The position numbers and the translations under genes were made by a program. Source: Glandiceps talaboti (Eukaryota; Hemichordata; Enteropneusta; Spengelidae). From it: a DNA stretch of 64,000 nucleotides. The DNA lies in assembly GCF_964340395.1 (NCBI RefSeq), contig NC_135564.1:15897457-15961456 (forward strand), in the 5' to 3' direction. Below, one piece after another: positions 38,001 through 50,400 of the stretch; position 1 is the stretch's first letter; the number at the start of each line of letters is the position of its first letter. Under the pieces are notes generated by a model. That model ran no database searches. It was not told the origin of the DNA and worked only from the letters and a program-made list of their open reading frames with translations.

Positions 38001-41000
38001 TCATGCAATATATACATACAAACATCAAGTGTGTATGTATTGACAATCCCAATTTAGTCGTGAAGATCACTCAAAGCATGAAACTCTGAGTAATGACTTA
38101 TTACATCCTTATAATTCTTTTGAATTAAGTCTATATATACAGGTATATATAGCTAAGGATTCCATGTTGTAGTGTTTTTTGGGTGGGGTTTATGGTGTAC
38201 TGCAAACCTAGATACACATATATTTTCATCACTACAAATTGTTGACATTTTATGATCTTTAACTAGTTTTCAAAGACTGTTTTTAGCAAATATTTAACTG
38301 TACAGTTGTTTTGATGTAAAAGAAGACACTTTTATTGGACACTTTTGATCATTATGTGTTTACTTTCCAGGAAAAAAACAACATTTAAGTTTTAGTGAAG
38401 ATTTTGAATGCTTAAAGTATTTTGACTTCTTCTGTGCTTAAAAATTGAAAATATATAAATTTATAGAAATATATGCAATTTTGTCACACAGCTGGAAATC
38501 TACAATGTACATGACACAATATGCATGTGTATGTCAAATTTGGATTCAATGTGTTTTGTTGTCTTTGTATGCAATATGGCAACAGATGGCATGACAAGGT
38601 TATGTTTATTATGCTGTTGTTATAGCAACCAAATTAGCAACCCCCCAGGCCTATGGTTACCATGGATTTATGTATTCAGTGCCTACCATGTTGAATGTTT
38701 GGTATTGTTGTAAGTCTTATGTACAAGACAATGTACAAGAACACTATGACCCAAGGACTGTACTTTTAATGTCACAGTGTAGGATACTTGTATCAAAGTA
38801 AACGCCTGAAAGTAAAAAGTGATTTTACGTGCATTGTTTATAAAATTCAGTTTTGGGGTCCACGTTTATAGGTGTTCGTCACATGTGTGGACTACCTGAC
38901 TTTTGTCAAAGTTAAATTAATGAAAAATAAAACATGTAAGGATATGGTTGAAATCTACCTGCAGTCCACATACATTTTTAAAGTGGTTCCCTGGTCAAGA
39001 TAGGTTGAACACACATACATCAAATGTAAGTTTCACTACTCCCCTCCTCAAAAGTTAACCACTCCCCCCTCTCCCATTCATTTGTCTTCAAGGTTCTAAG
39101 ACCTAATGCCAAAAGGTTCAGAGTAAGTCTGTATTTTAAAACTCATTGTGGATTATTTTAATAGTTGTGGCTTAGTGAGTCGTAGTTGGTATATTTTGAA
39201 CTTAATGGAAAAGTGATTGAACAGACAACAATGGAATAAATGAATAATTGTTACGGGGAGGGAGGGGGTGTAACTTTGTACATGTATGAGAACGAAATGG
39301 TCATTCAACTAACAAAAGTACTTATATGTAGTTTACAGCTATTATAATGCGTTGCCATGGTTTCTATGTCTATTTCTGTATAAGTACAGGCACAAATGTA
39401 TATTAGTGTATAATTACCATTATTCAGTTAGATACAAAAAAAAATGTACACTGTACTGTATATATATAACTATAAAAAAAATATATCTATATATATAATT
39501 TATATATACATATATTTGCATGTTATTCCCAAATATTTTTCTTCATTCCACCAATGAAAATACTAGTGACCTAAGGAGGCTTTGTCACTACAAGTTGCTA
39601 GCTAGGTGATTAGTGACAAAACACTTAAATCATGTCATTAAGTATTTTCTAGCTAAATGAAGAAAGATATTCATGAATAACATAATTATACCAGCACCAC
39701 TAATATCAAAGAAAAGTTGTTGAAAGTAACGGCAAGTTTGACTGTTTTGACTGATATTTCAAACACAGCAGAACCAGTGACGTAGGCACACATCATGTCA
39801 CAGACGTGCGTTGTCATGACATAGAATGACCTGGGTAGAAATTCCATATTTTTTGGATCAATTTTGTTTGTGCATGGTATAAATGTGCTGGAAGAATATG
39901 GAAACCTTTTGATAATGTGATTTGACACAGTCTTAACGTAGAGACTTGCTATCACTACATGTATAAGATGTGACAATTAGATATTATTCCCTCAATTTCC
40001 TTCGTTCAGCCAAGGAAGAGATGAGTGACCTAAGGGACCCTTGCCACTACTTGTCCCAAGATGAGTAGTAATACCCCTTAGGTCACGATTATTTTCCAGC
40101 TGAAAGAAGAAAAATATTCAGGTATAAAATAACTATACCATTGCAAGTAATATGAAGAAAAAAAATCCGGGCGAGTAATGGCAATTTTGAGCATTTGCAT
40201 CATATTTCAAAAAAGAAAAAAAAGAAGGAAGTTTAGACCTAAATACATTTTCTTAAGCGGCAACACTAATTAAAGTCAGTTATGTATTGGTACAGGACCG
40301 TGGACAACATTTTAGACCAAGTAAAATTGAAAATAATGCAAAGTGGACCCTGTTTTAGACTCTTCAGCTCAAAAAAAACCAGACCCCATTGAGACCAAAG
40401 GGCTAGAAAACACTCCAAAGGGCAGTACATATATGTATACTCAAATAAGGGGGAGTATCCCCCATCCCCCCTCCCTTGGGCATTTTACATTGTGTGTCAT
40501 CTTTGGTAATAACTGTAGATAAACCACTTCAATGGACACACACACCCTCTTGTCATCTCAACTGGTCATAAACATGACTTCTTTTGATACAGATCAGTTA
40601 CGATGTGCGTCATCTTTGGCAATGACTACAGACACTAGACTACGGCAGAGGACATTGTACAATGTAATATTCATTTACTTGTTATTATTTCTCTTCAGAA
40701 ACATGACATTTTTATTACTAATCACCTACATATATGCCATCTTTGGCAGTAACTGTATGGCGCATCGTGTTGTTCAACCCTACTCTAGGTTAGGTTAGCA
40801 TAACACATATACCTGACAGACTAATAGACACTTAGACTGAAGGATTGTGGGTACTCCTTATCACTCACTTCGTTCAAAATGTGTGACTGATACAGTATAC
40901 ACACAGCTACGACTGTCTTAATGTGGCATATTATCTACTTCTTCCGATTCTTGTTACCTAGACAACCATCCAATACCATATGACAACCGCCAGAGTATGG

Positions 41001-42170
41001 TACTCAGCTAATACTTTGTTTTTTCTTGTTTTACATCACAGGGATTTTCATCTACGACTGAGAAGAGACACTCAGACATTTGCCAAAGATCTGATTGTAG
41101 ACTTGCCATTCCAAGAAGTCAATAATTTTGATACATCGTTTATCTACAGAGGAAATGTCAATGGTAGGAGAAACTACTGATGTATATCACAAATTTATGA
41201 GCAAGTTAAAATGAAAATCCTATCAGAAATATTTCTGCCTTTAGTAGTTTTATTGATTACTGCTATTAACTTATGAATTTGGGTTTGAAATAGCAACTTG
41301 GTAACTATTTCAGTTTTGAAATCTTGTCAAGAAGTTGTAATGCACTTGACATGTGTTCAGCCATTTTGGGAGATTTTCTGGGAAAACCTCTGTTGCGTTG
41401 ATGCTATCGTCATATTACGCTGGTAATAGAGCCTTCAGTTTTCTAAGATAGCCACAAACTAAAACTAATGTCGCAACATGTTGATACAACAGTGATAAGC
41501 TATTGAATTGAATGGACATTGGTTTAATTATAGTCTCAGTAGGGAGGCATCTGTGAAAACTAGTTTATTTAGAGTTCCATGTACTTGCAGTGCTGTTTTG
41601 GGACTTCCATGTTTATCTTGATCAGAAGGTGATAAGAATCACACAACAGAGGAAACACTATCACCCACTTGTGTTAAATCTACCACATTGAACAATAGAG
41701 TTAGTTTGCATCTATCTCAATAAAGTGAAGACTCAATTACCAGAGTCATATCTACCACCGGCACAATCTTGACACTTTGTCTTGACACTCTTTCCATTTA
41801 CATTATACTGTCAAGATGAGTGAAAATGTGTGCAAATAGTTGTATAAAAAACCTTGAAATTATTTGTGTTTTCTTCTGAATTGCTGATAAGAAACTTACA
41901 AATGTACATGTGTGAATCTGATAGTGTATGTTAACATTTAACATTTAACATTTATTTCATTTCTAAAGCACTTCCTCTATTTAAAAGAAAATATTCAAAA
42001 GCACTGCACAATAAGTTAAAAGAGACATTTGATAAGTTAAAAGAGACATTTAAGAAATACTGTAAAAAAACCCAAAAAAACAAAAAAAAACCTATCTTGT
42101 ATAATACCTACATCTCGTGTGTGTGTGTGTGTGTGTGCGTGCGTGTGTATGTGTGTGTGTGTATGTGTGT

Positions 42171-42218
<48 letters not shown>

Positions 42219-42688
42219 GTGTGTCTGTGTGAATGCTGACAAGTATGTATGGTCACATGTACGGTATCTTACATGTATGAGTGTATTTGAAGCTGCACTA
42301 GTTGTAACTGAAGTATTAATTTTTCAATTAAAATAACCAACAATATATTCACTGAAAATTGTTTACAAAAACAATAATTAGACATTGTACACGTTAATTA
42401 TAGGTTGACTATATCCAGAAGTAGTACAGCAACAGGCCAAAATTTGATCACAGTGGGGACTGATTTTTGGACTTGCACCCCTAAATTAATATGATTAGAT
42501 TTATTGTATCATATTATGTGTACAGCTGCACAAATACATTTACTCACAGGTGATTCAATACTGTTCAGGTGTACTGTACAATATTATGAGTAAGTCAGTA
42601 CATGTATATCTAACCAAAAAACAGTTTCAAACAAATATTCCACTTGCAGCTAATGCAGCTCTGAGTATAAATTGTGATTGTATATAAG

Positions 42689-42722
<34 letters not shown>

Positions 42723-42803
42723 TGTATGTATGTATGTATGTATGTATGTATGTATGTATGTATGTATGTATGTATGTATGTATGTATGTATATATGTTGT
42801 TGA

Positions 42804-42857
<54 letters not shown>

Positions 42858-45800
42858 GGCTATGCTCCTGCAATGTTTGGGTGAAGCCCTCTGCCAGCAA
42901 TTTTCATTCTCGTCTGTCTCTTGCGTCTTTCCATGTTGCCTTATTCATGTATGCTGTCATTTCATCTCTCCATCTCCTTTTTTATTTTCATCTTCTTTTC
43001 CCTGTTTTTGGTTGCCATTCTGTGAGTCTCTTAGACCACCTGTTGTCTTGATATCTTGCTAAGTGCCCTGCCTATCTCCATTTCATTTCCTTGGTTTCTT
43101 TATGATATCTTTGACTTTTGTTTTTTGTTTTACGTGGGCGTGTCTGACTTTGTCCCATATATTTGAACATTCTTCTGTCCATTGCTCTCTGTGTTCTCTT
43201 TGGGCTGTATATAGTCAACAGAATATGCATGACTGCATGTGTCTTCATGTTCTTCTAGTGTGCATGTAGTCTAGTCCCTATACAGTATCGTTACGATTTA
43301 CATCTCCACTCACAGTGGTTTAGTCAGAGACCAGGATGGGTAACCAGATTGGCATGCATGCTGCCAGCATAATTAAATATATTCTTGTGGTTATCTTCAA
43401 GTTCAGCATAACAAAATTCTCTACATGTTTTGTTCCAGATGATCCTGCAAGACTTGTACACGGTGCCATATTGGATGGTTTATTTGAAGGCAAAATCTAC
43501 TCAGAGGACAACGAGTACTACGTTGAACCAGCCAGCCGTTACTTTAAGGAGCCGACTGACTTCCACTCTGTCATCTACAAAGACAGCGATGTAGAACACC
43601 CCTATCTAACAGAGATGAAAAACAGCTGTGGACTCCAAGACAGAACCTTAAAATGGATGCAGAAGATCCAACAGTCAGCACAGAAAGATGAATATGAGGA
43701 GGTAAGTACTTAAAGTGGACATATGGATGAAGGATTGGGTATATATTTTAGATTTTAAATTTATAAAACAATTTCATCATGGCTTCCTACTTGACAAATA
43801 AATGTGAAGCAACATTGACAAAGTCTGTGTTTGTAACTCAATAAATTGCAAAAGATTAATAAAATGTGTAAAATCTTTGTTGTTGTATGTAAAATAACAA
43901 ACTTTTCACACAATTGTTAGCTTCTTACAATTTATTGAGTTACAAATACAGACTTCGCGACCTGATGAATACTAGGTTGTTGCTGCCTGATGAATCTCTG
44001 TGTAACCTGGAAGTCTGCCCTCTAGAGTCATGTTTGATATAGTTGGGCCTTTTGTTTTTATGAACAAAAGTAGTTCTCAATACTTAAACAGAAAGGAACA
44101 AGCTTTCGTATGGTGAAGTTTGGAGAGATTGGAATAATTGATTTTGAGGGAAATTGGTCCCCAAGCTACATTTTACCTCAAAATACCGACAGCCTGTTGT
44201 TCTACTAATGTGAGTAATTGTCATGTTTTTATTCCGCATTAGGAGTCTAACACAGTATGGGAAGATGAAATTCATGATGGTAATGACAACAAGTATGCAG
44301 ATCCCAGTGTTAGAAAAAGACGTGCTACAGCAGAGAAGAATTCCTGTTCTCTCTACATCCAAGCAGATCATCTTTACACGGACGCATTTAATGGAAATGA
44401 GCAAAGTGTACTTGCACAAATCGCCAACTATGTCAGTGCTGTCAATACTATATATAACCGTGTTGATTTTGATGGTACTATGGGTATTGGATTCCAAGTA
44501 CAGAGAGTTAGGGTAGGTAATCATACTGTGAAATGAACCTGTGCTTTATTATCCATCGACCAATACACTGTTAATCACTCACTCACTCACCCACTCACTC
44601 ACTCACTCACTCACTCACTCACTCCCTCGTCAACCCACACCTTCCCTCCCTCCCTCGCTCACTCACTCACTCACTCACTCACTCACTCACTCACTCACTC
44701 ACTCACTCACTCACTCACTCACTCACTCACTCACTGCGACTCACTTACTACCTCAGTCACTCACTCAAGCATCACCATGATAGTTTTAAAGTTCACTCAC
44801 TCACACACTACACTACACTGTACACTGTATAAGTTACATGCCCACTTCTAATAAATCACTCACTCACACACTACATTACACTGTACACTATATAAGTTAC
44901 ATGCCCACTTCCAATAAATCACTCATAAACACACTATACTTTTTACATGTAAGTTATTACATGCTCACGTTACATGCATTTTTTTCTTCTTTCTTGACAG
45001 TTGAATGATACTGAGGATGCCAAAGATACCAGTAATCCTTTCCGATTTTCCAACATTGGTGTTGAGAAGTTTTTAGAATTGAACTCTGAAATGGATCACA
45101 GTCAGTACTGCTTGGCATATGTTTTTACTGATCGTGATTTTGATGATGGTGTGCTAGGATTGGCCTGGGTTGCAACTGCTACAGGTACGTATATCTAGAT
45201 CATGGAGGCAGGATAATTGCTCAAAATATATCCTCCATGCCCAATATCCCTCAACAATTTCAATGTGCAACTTGTAAAAAGTTTAATCTGATTGGTTGTT
45301 TAAGAGTATCAGATCTTCTGATTGATGCAGCACTTACAAGGGTCATTGTGATTGGACAAGGGTTCTTTTAACAAATCAGCTCCTTTGATTGGTTCTTTTA
45401 AATTATTGGCTCTTCTGATTGATTCAGCACTTGCAAGGTTCATTTTCACTGGTTGTTTTAGACTGTCAGCTCACATGATTGGTTTGTTTTTGGCGATTAC
45501 AATGAAATTAAAATAACAAGAGTTCTCCAGCCCTCATAGGTCTATGCCAGGGGTAATATAAGCACAGTGAGCATTATATGAATGTTTGGAGGGTACTAAA
45601 AATTGCTTTGCTATTACTAATTAAATATCTTGCACGATGTATAGTCAATATCTATTTTTCTCCTGTCACCTAATTGGGTCATTTACATTTCACAGTCATA
45701 TATGATATTAAGAACTAGCTGGTGAATTGCATTCAGATACCAATGAACAACACACTAGTGTTTGTGGGAGTATGGTTGGGGTTGGTGGTGTTGGTGGTGT

Positions 45801-47376
45801 CTTCGAATGTCAACGACTTATCTGTATATATAATCTGTGTAGTTACAATGTAGGTCATTGGTAAGGAATAACACACTAGGGGAGCGCATTAGTCAGAACT
45901 GTTTTTGACAGTTCACCAATGTTAGGTTGTTAGGTATTTATGATAAACTTGTTAATTTTCAGGAGCTAATGGTGGTATATGTGAGAAACACACCTTGTAT
46001 GCTGGAGGTACTAAAAAGAGTCTGAACACTGGTATCATTACAATACAGAATTACGGATCAAGAGTTCCTACAAAAGTCTCTCATATCACATTTGCACATG
46101 AATTAGGACACAACTTTGGATCCCCAGTAAGTCCAATTTATCGTCATAATAATTATTTTTGAATGATCATTTGCCAGGTTTGAATTACATGTACAATTTG
46201 AAGTGAACTCCCCCCCCCCCACCCCCTGTGGTACAACTTACATTGCACATTACATGTAATTTGGAAATGCTTTTAAATTAGATTCCCAGTAAGTCCAATT
46301 TTTTGTCATAATAAAGGCCACACTCCAACAATTGGTGGCGCTCTAACACATATTTCTACCACTGGAACAGTTTGGTGATTTATACTTTAACACCTACTTC
46401 ATCCCCTTTGACCTAAGCTCTATTGTCGCATAATACTTGACACTGATTACAAATAAAGGTATTTGACCTTTGATCTGCTTCATGACCTGACTTCTAGTGT
46501 ATAATACTTGACAATTTAACCTTAAGTGAAGGTGTTTGACCTTTGATGATTTTTCTGCCCTTTGACCTGACTGCTATTGTAGTATGATACTGGACACTTG
46601 GACCATAGTTAAATGTGTTTGACCTTTGACCTACTTCATGCCCTTTGACCTGACTTCTATTACAGCATGACTTCCCATTGAACTGTCGACCAGGTGACAC
46701 AACTAGTCCAGCAGACAAGGCAGAAGGCAACTTCATTATGTATGCAAGAGCTACATCTGGTGATAAACCAAACAACAACAAGTTCTCTGAATGTAGTGTT
46801 GGTAACATGTCTGCTGTGCTTGATAAAAAGAAAGATATCTGTTTTACTGGTAAATTAACTTCTAATATATATTTCAATATATAACCTGTTTTTGGCTGAT
46901 AGTGTCCACCTCAGAAGTAGTACCTTAAAGTTTTGATGTTCAAGAAACTCTGACCATTCTCAGTTAAGTTCAAGAGCAAACAGTCGGGGGTCACCATAAC
47001 TCAACCATGTCTTTTGTGATATTCCTTATTGTTCTTATTTGTGGAGTATTTTCTCTGTAAATATTTTTAATGCAGCGAGGAGAGCTTATTCCCAGGTTTT
47101 CTGTAAATTGTCAGGTGTTAAACATTCTTTTATTTAGAGCAATATCGCAATGATTGTCAACTTTTCGATTTTAGCCTTTGATGAAATCATTAGGAAAAAA
47201 TCTCTTAGCTTTCTGAGCAGATTTCATCTCTCAAGTAACCCGTTTGTGGTTGCTGTTTTATCTCTATCAGTGTTAACACGGTGGTCTGTGGAATTTTTGG
47301 AGTAAGTGTGTAGTTTAATGTGTTTTGTCTGTTGTTTGTTTTGCTATGGATTATTTTTATAATCTTAAATAAAGTG

Positions 47377-47411
<35 letters not shown>

Positions 47412-50400
47412 CTTTCAAGTAGAGATCGCCATGATTTTATTAAAAAGCTAGGCTCAGTCAAGTAGAAAATGATAGCAGTTTGTAGTAGTGGGTCTTGAGA
47501 AATGCAGTAAAAGGTTTGTTAAATGAGATTGGCACACAGTTGCATTGCTTTATTTAGGTGTTCGAGGTTGTACAAACTGGGGTAACTGAAAACTATCTTG
47601 ATATGCAAATGAGGTCTAAATATTTTATGTAAATTAGGTGTTCTATATGCATATTTGGGTTTTCAGACTCCAACTTTGCGTTCTGTGGTAATGGAATTGT
47701 TGATGAAGGAGAAGAATGTGACTGTGGGTTTGAGGACCAGTGTGATGACAATTGCTGTACCGCTCAGACAAATGATGGTGACTCAGATGCATGTAAATTG
47801 AAAGGTGGAGCCACATGCAGGTAAGTTAATGGAAAAGTACAGTAAGACATGTTTGTGATTTTAGTACATTTTTCTTGATTACTGCTGTTAATTTATGTAA
47901 GACAAGTACAAAGTGTCCAGACAAAGATTAGGGTATTAGTGACATCATTACCAAAAGTTTTCCCATGAACCTTTGCAGGAAATTCCCAAAATGGTTATAA
48001 ATTGACAAACTGTATTCTTTCTATGATTGGTTAAAATCGTGTCACATGACACACAATAAATCATCATTTCATTATATGTTCAATATCCTGAATTGTTGAA
48101 AGTTGTCATCAGACATTCTTTGGATCATGATTGGTTTAAAATATGTCGCAGAGTAATTTGAGAGTGAGGCTTTCTTTATTAATTACAAATTTGTGAACTT
48201 AACCTTTGAACCCAAAGTCATGTCACTATTAGTTTTGATATCTGTAAACTTACATCTGTATCTTTAAAAAAAAAAAGAGAGAGAGAAAAGAAATCTGTTC
48301 ACCAATGAATCTATCATAAGAAAAAATATGGAATTGTAAACTTTTGTCCCACTTTGGAATGAGATGACATTGTTTTGCAAACTTAAAGGGAACGATACCT
48401 CATGAATGTTTAATAAAAACTGAAAATGATCAAATGTGTAAAAATGTATTTGTTTTATTCGCTTTCACTTATCAGTACAGAGTTGGTATAGCTCCGAACA
48501 TAAGCAGAAATGGACTTGCTAGGGAATTTCCATTGCTGCTTGCTTTGTCAATAGAAAGAGTTAACAAAACATTTAATGGAAGGTGCCAATGAAAGCCTGT
48601 ACGTCACTTCCTCCTAAATTCTGATCGATGCGAGCGCTGAACTGATACACGACAATGAATGAAACTAACACATTTTTGTCTCACTAAACATCCAAGATTT
48701 TATTAAACGTCGTGAATTCACAAGGTATCCTTCCTCTTTATTGACAAAGTGATATCTTACCTGCATGTACCATACATGTTTATACCAGTATATATACATT
48801 ATTATATAATTTTTTTTTTTTCAATTTCAGTCCATCCGAAGGACCTTGCTGCACTCCTCAATGTGAGTTTTTCACTGCAGTAGCCAATGAAACTTGTTCA
48901 CTTGCATCAGAATGTTCAGAAGCCTCATATTGTGAATATCCTTTACAAAAATAAAACTTTCAGTAGTTTATAACGTGAATGTACAGTTGATGTAGAAAGT
49001 AAATTAGGATATACAGTGTATATGTGTCTTACAATATGACTGTAGTGATAGAGTAAGAAACTTCAAGTACTGATTACTTGAAGACTAGTAAAATGCATTG
49101 TATTACACTACTAAGGCATATCAATATGTTGTATCATATTTACTAAAGCCAGGCGCACACTAGAGCAATTAGCTGAGCAAAATTTCACTTGTGACATATT
49201 GCTCCGTCCAATTCCTCATGTGTGTGGGCAAATTTTCATGAGATTTTGGTCATTCGTGGCCATGAGCCAAATATATAGCATGTTTGATAACTTTGACTAA
49301 GCGTGACTTTTTCTCGTGTGTGCGCCAAACGTGAACATTCTGCTCACGACTTTCTCTCAAGAGAGCATGTGGGGCGACGGCGTGATTACAAAATGTTCGC
49401 CCCAGTCTAAAACACAGGTGAGTAAATTTCTATGTCAATAACTACGATATCTTCATGATTTTAGAAGACAAACGTGTTAATATTTTGTAGCTATTGCTTT
49501 ACTGAGCAGGAATAGTCCTGAAACTATCCCAAACGAGACAACCTTCTCATGCTGTGACACAATAAACGACATCTTGTTGATTTCCCTCTAAGGCAATAGC
49601 CACGGGTATTAAGGTCAAAGATCGACATGTTTTTCTTCTAAAATCATGGTAATACAGAAGTTATTGATGCAGAAGTTACTCAATAGTATTTTAAACTGAG
49701 CACAGACATTTTGTACTTACGTCATAGCCGCGCATGCTTTTTTGAGAGAAAGTCACGAGCACAATGCACACACGAGCAAAAAGTCACTCATGGCCAAAAT
49801 TATCAAACACAAGAGATATTTGGCTCACGGCAACGAATGACCAAAATGTCATGAAAATTTGCCCGCACACATGAGGAATCGGCCTGAGCAAATTGTCAGG
49901 AGTGAAATTTTGCTCAGCTAATTGCTCTAGTGTGCGTCTGGCTTTATTGATACCTTGTATTTACTAACACATCAAAATATATTGTATCACACTACTAACA
50001 CATATTGATACATTGTATAATACCAATTAATACACATTGATACATTGTATCAGACCCATGAAGACATTGAAACATTGTATCAAAGCATTTCAAGAAATTG
50101 ATACATTGCATCACACCATGATGACATTGAAACACTGTCAAAGCATGGGCACATATTGATGCATTGTATCATACTGCTAACATATTGATACATTGTATCA
50201 GAACACTATCCCATATACATACATTGTGTCACACCACTAACACATTGATACATTGTATCATGCAAAATAAAACACTTTCATACATTGTATCCACACCTCT
50301 AGTGCATGATGTTGTATCACACCAGTATCACATATTGATACATTGTATCACATTTAATAATGTATTGATACACTGTATCACAGCAAAAATAACACATATT

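Larger units (their letters stand above)
25712..41041 (+). other. ADAM10 intron 2 (15.3 kb)
   Basis: No exon was recognised. It holds a palindromic element (28126-28511), two TATG arrays around a Penelope-like remnant (30184-30942), a G-rich degenerate tandem array (32400-33060), a 45-bp repeat (34880-35050), an element with perfect 16-bp ends (35739-36016), a 47-bp satellite (36840-37320) and two family P copies. Confidence 0.7.
41164..43438 (+). other. ADAM10 intron 3
   Basis: Contains a reverse copy of the CTGGCAATTGA element (41622-41790), a GT array, and a LINE 3' end on the minus strand with its AAC tail next to a TATG array. Confidence 0.7.

Noticed and set aside
43957-44005. Two CTGATGA words close together
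   Set aside because: No following stem and GAAA box, so not a hammerhead motif.
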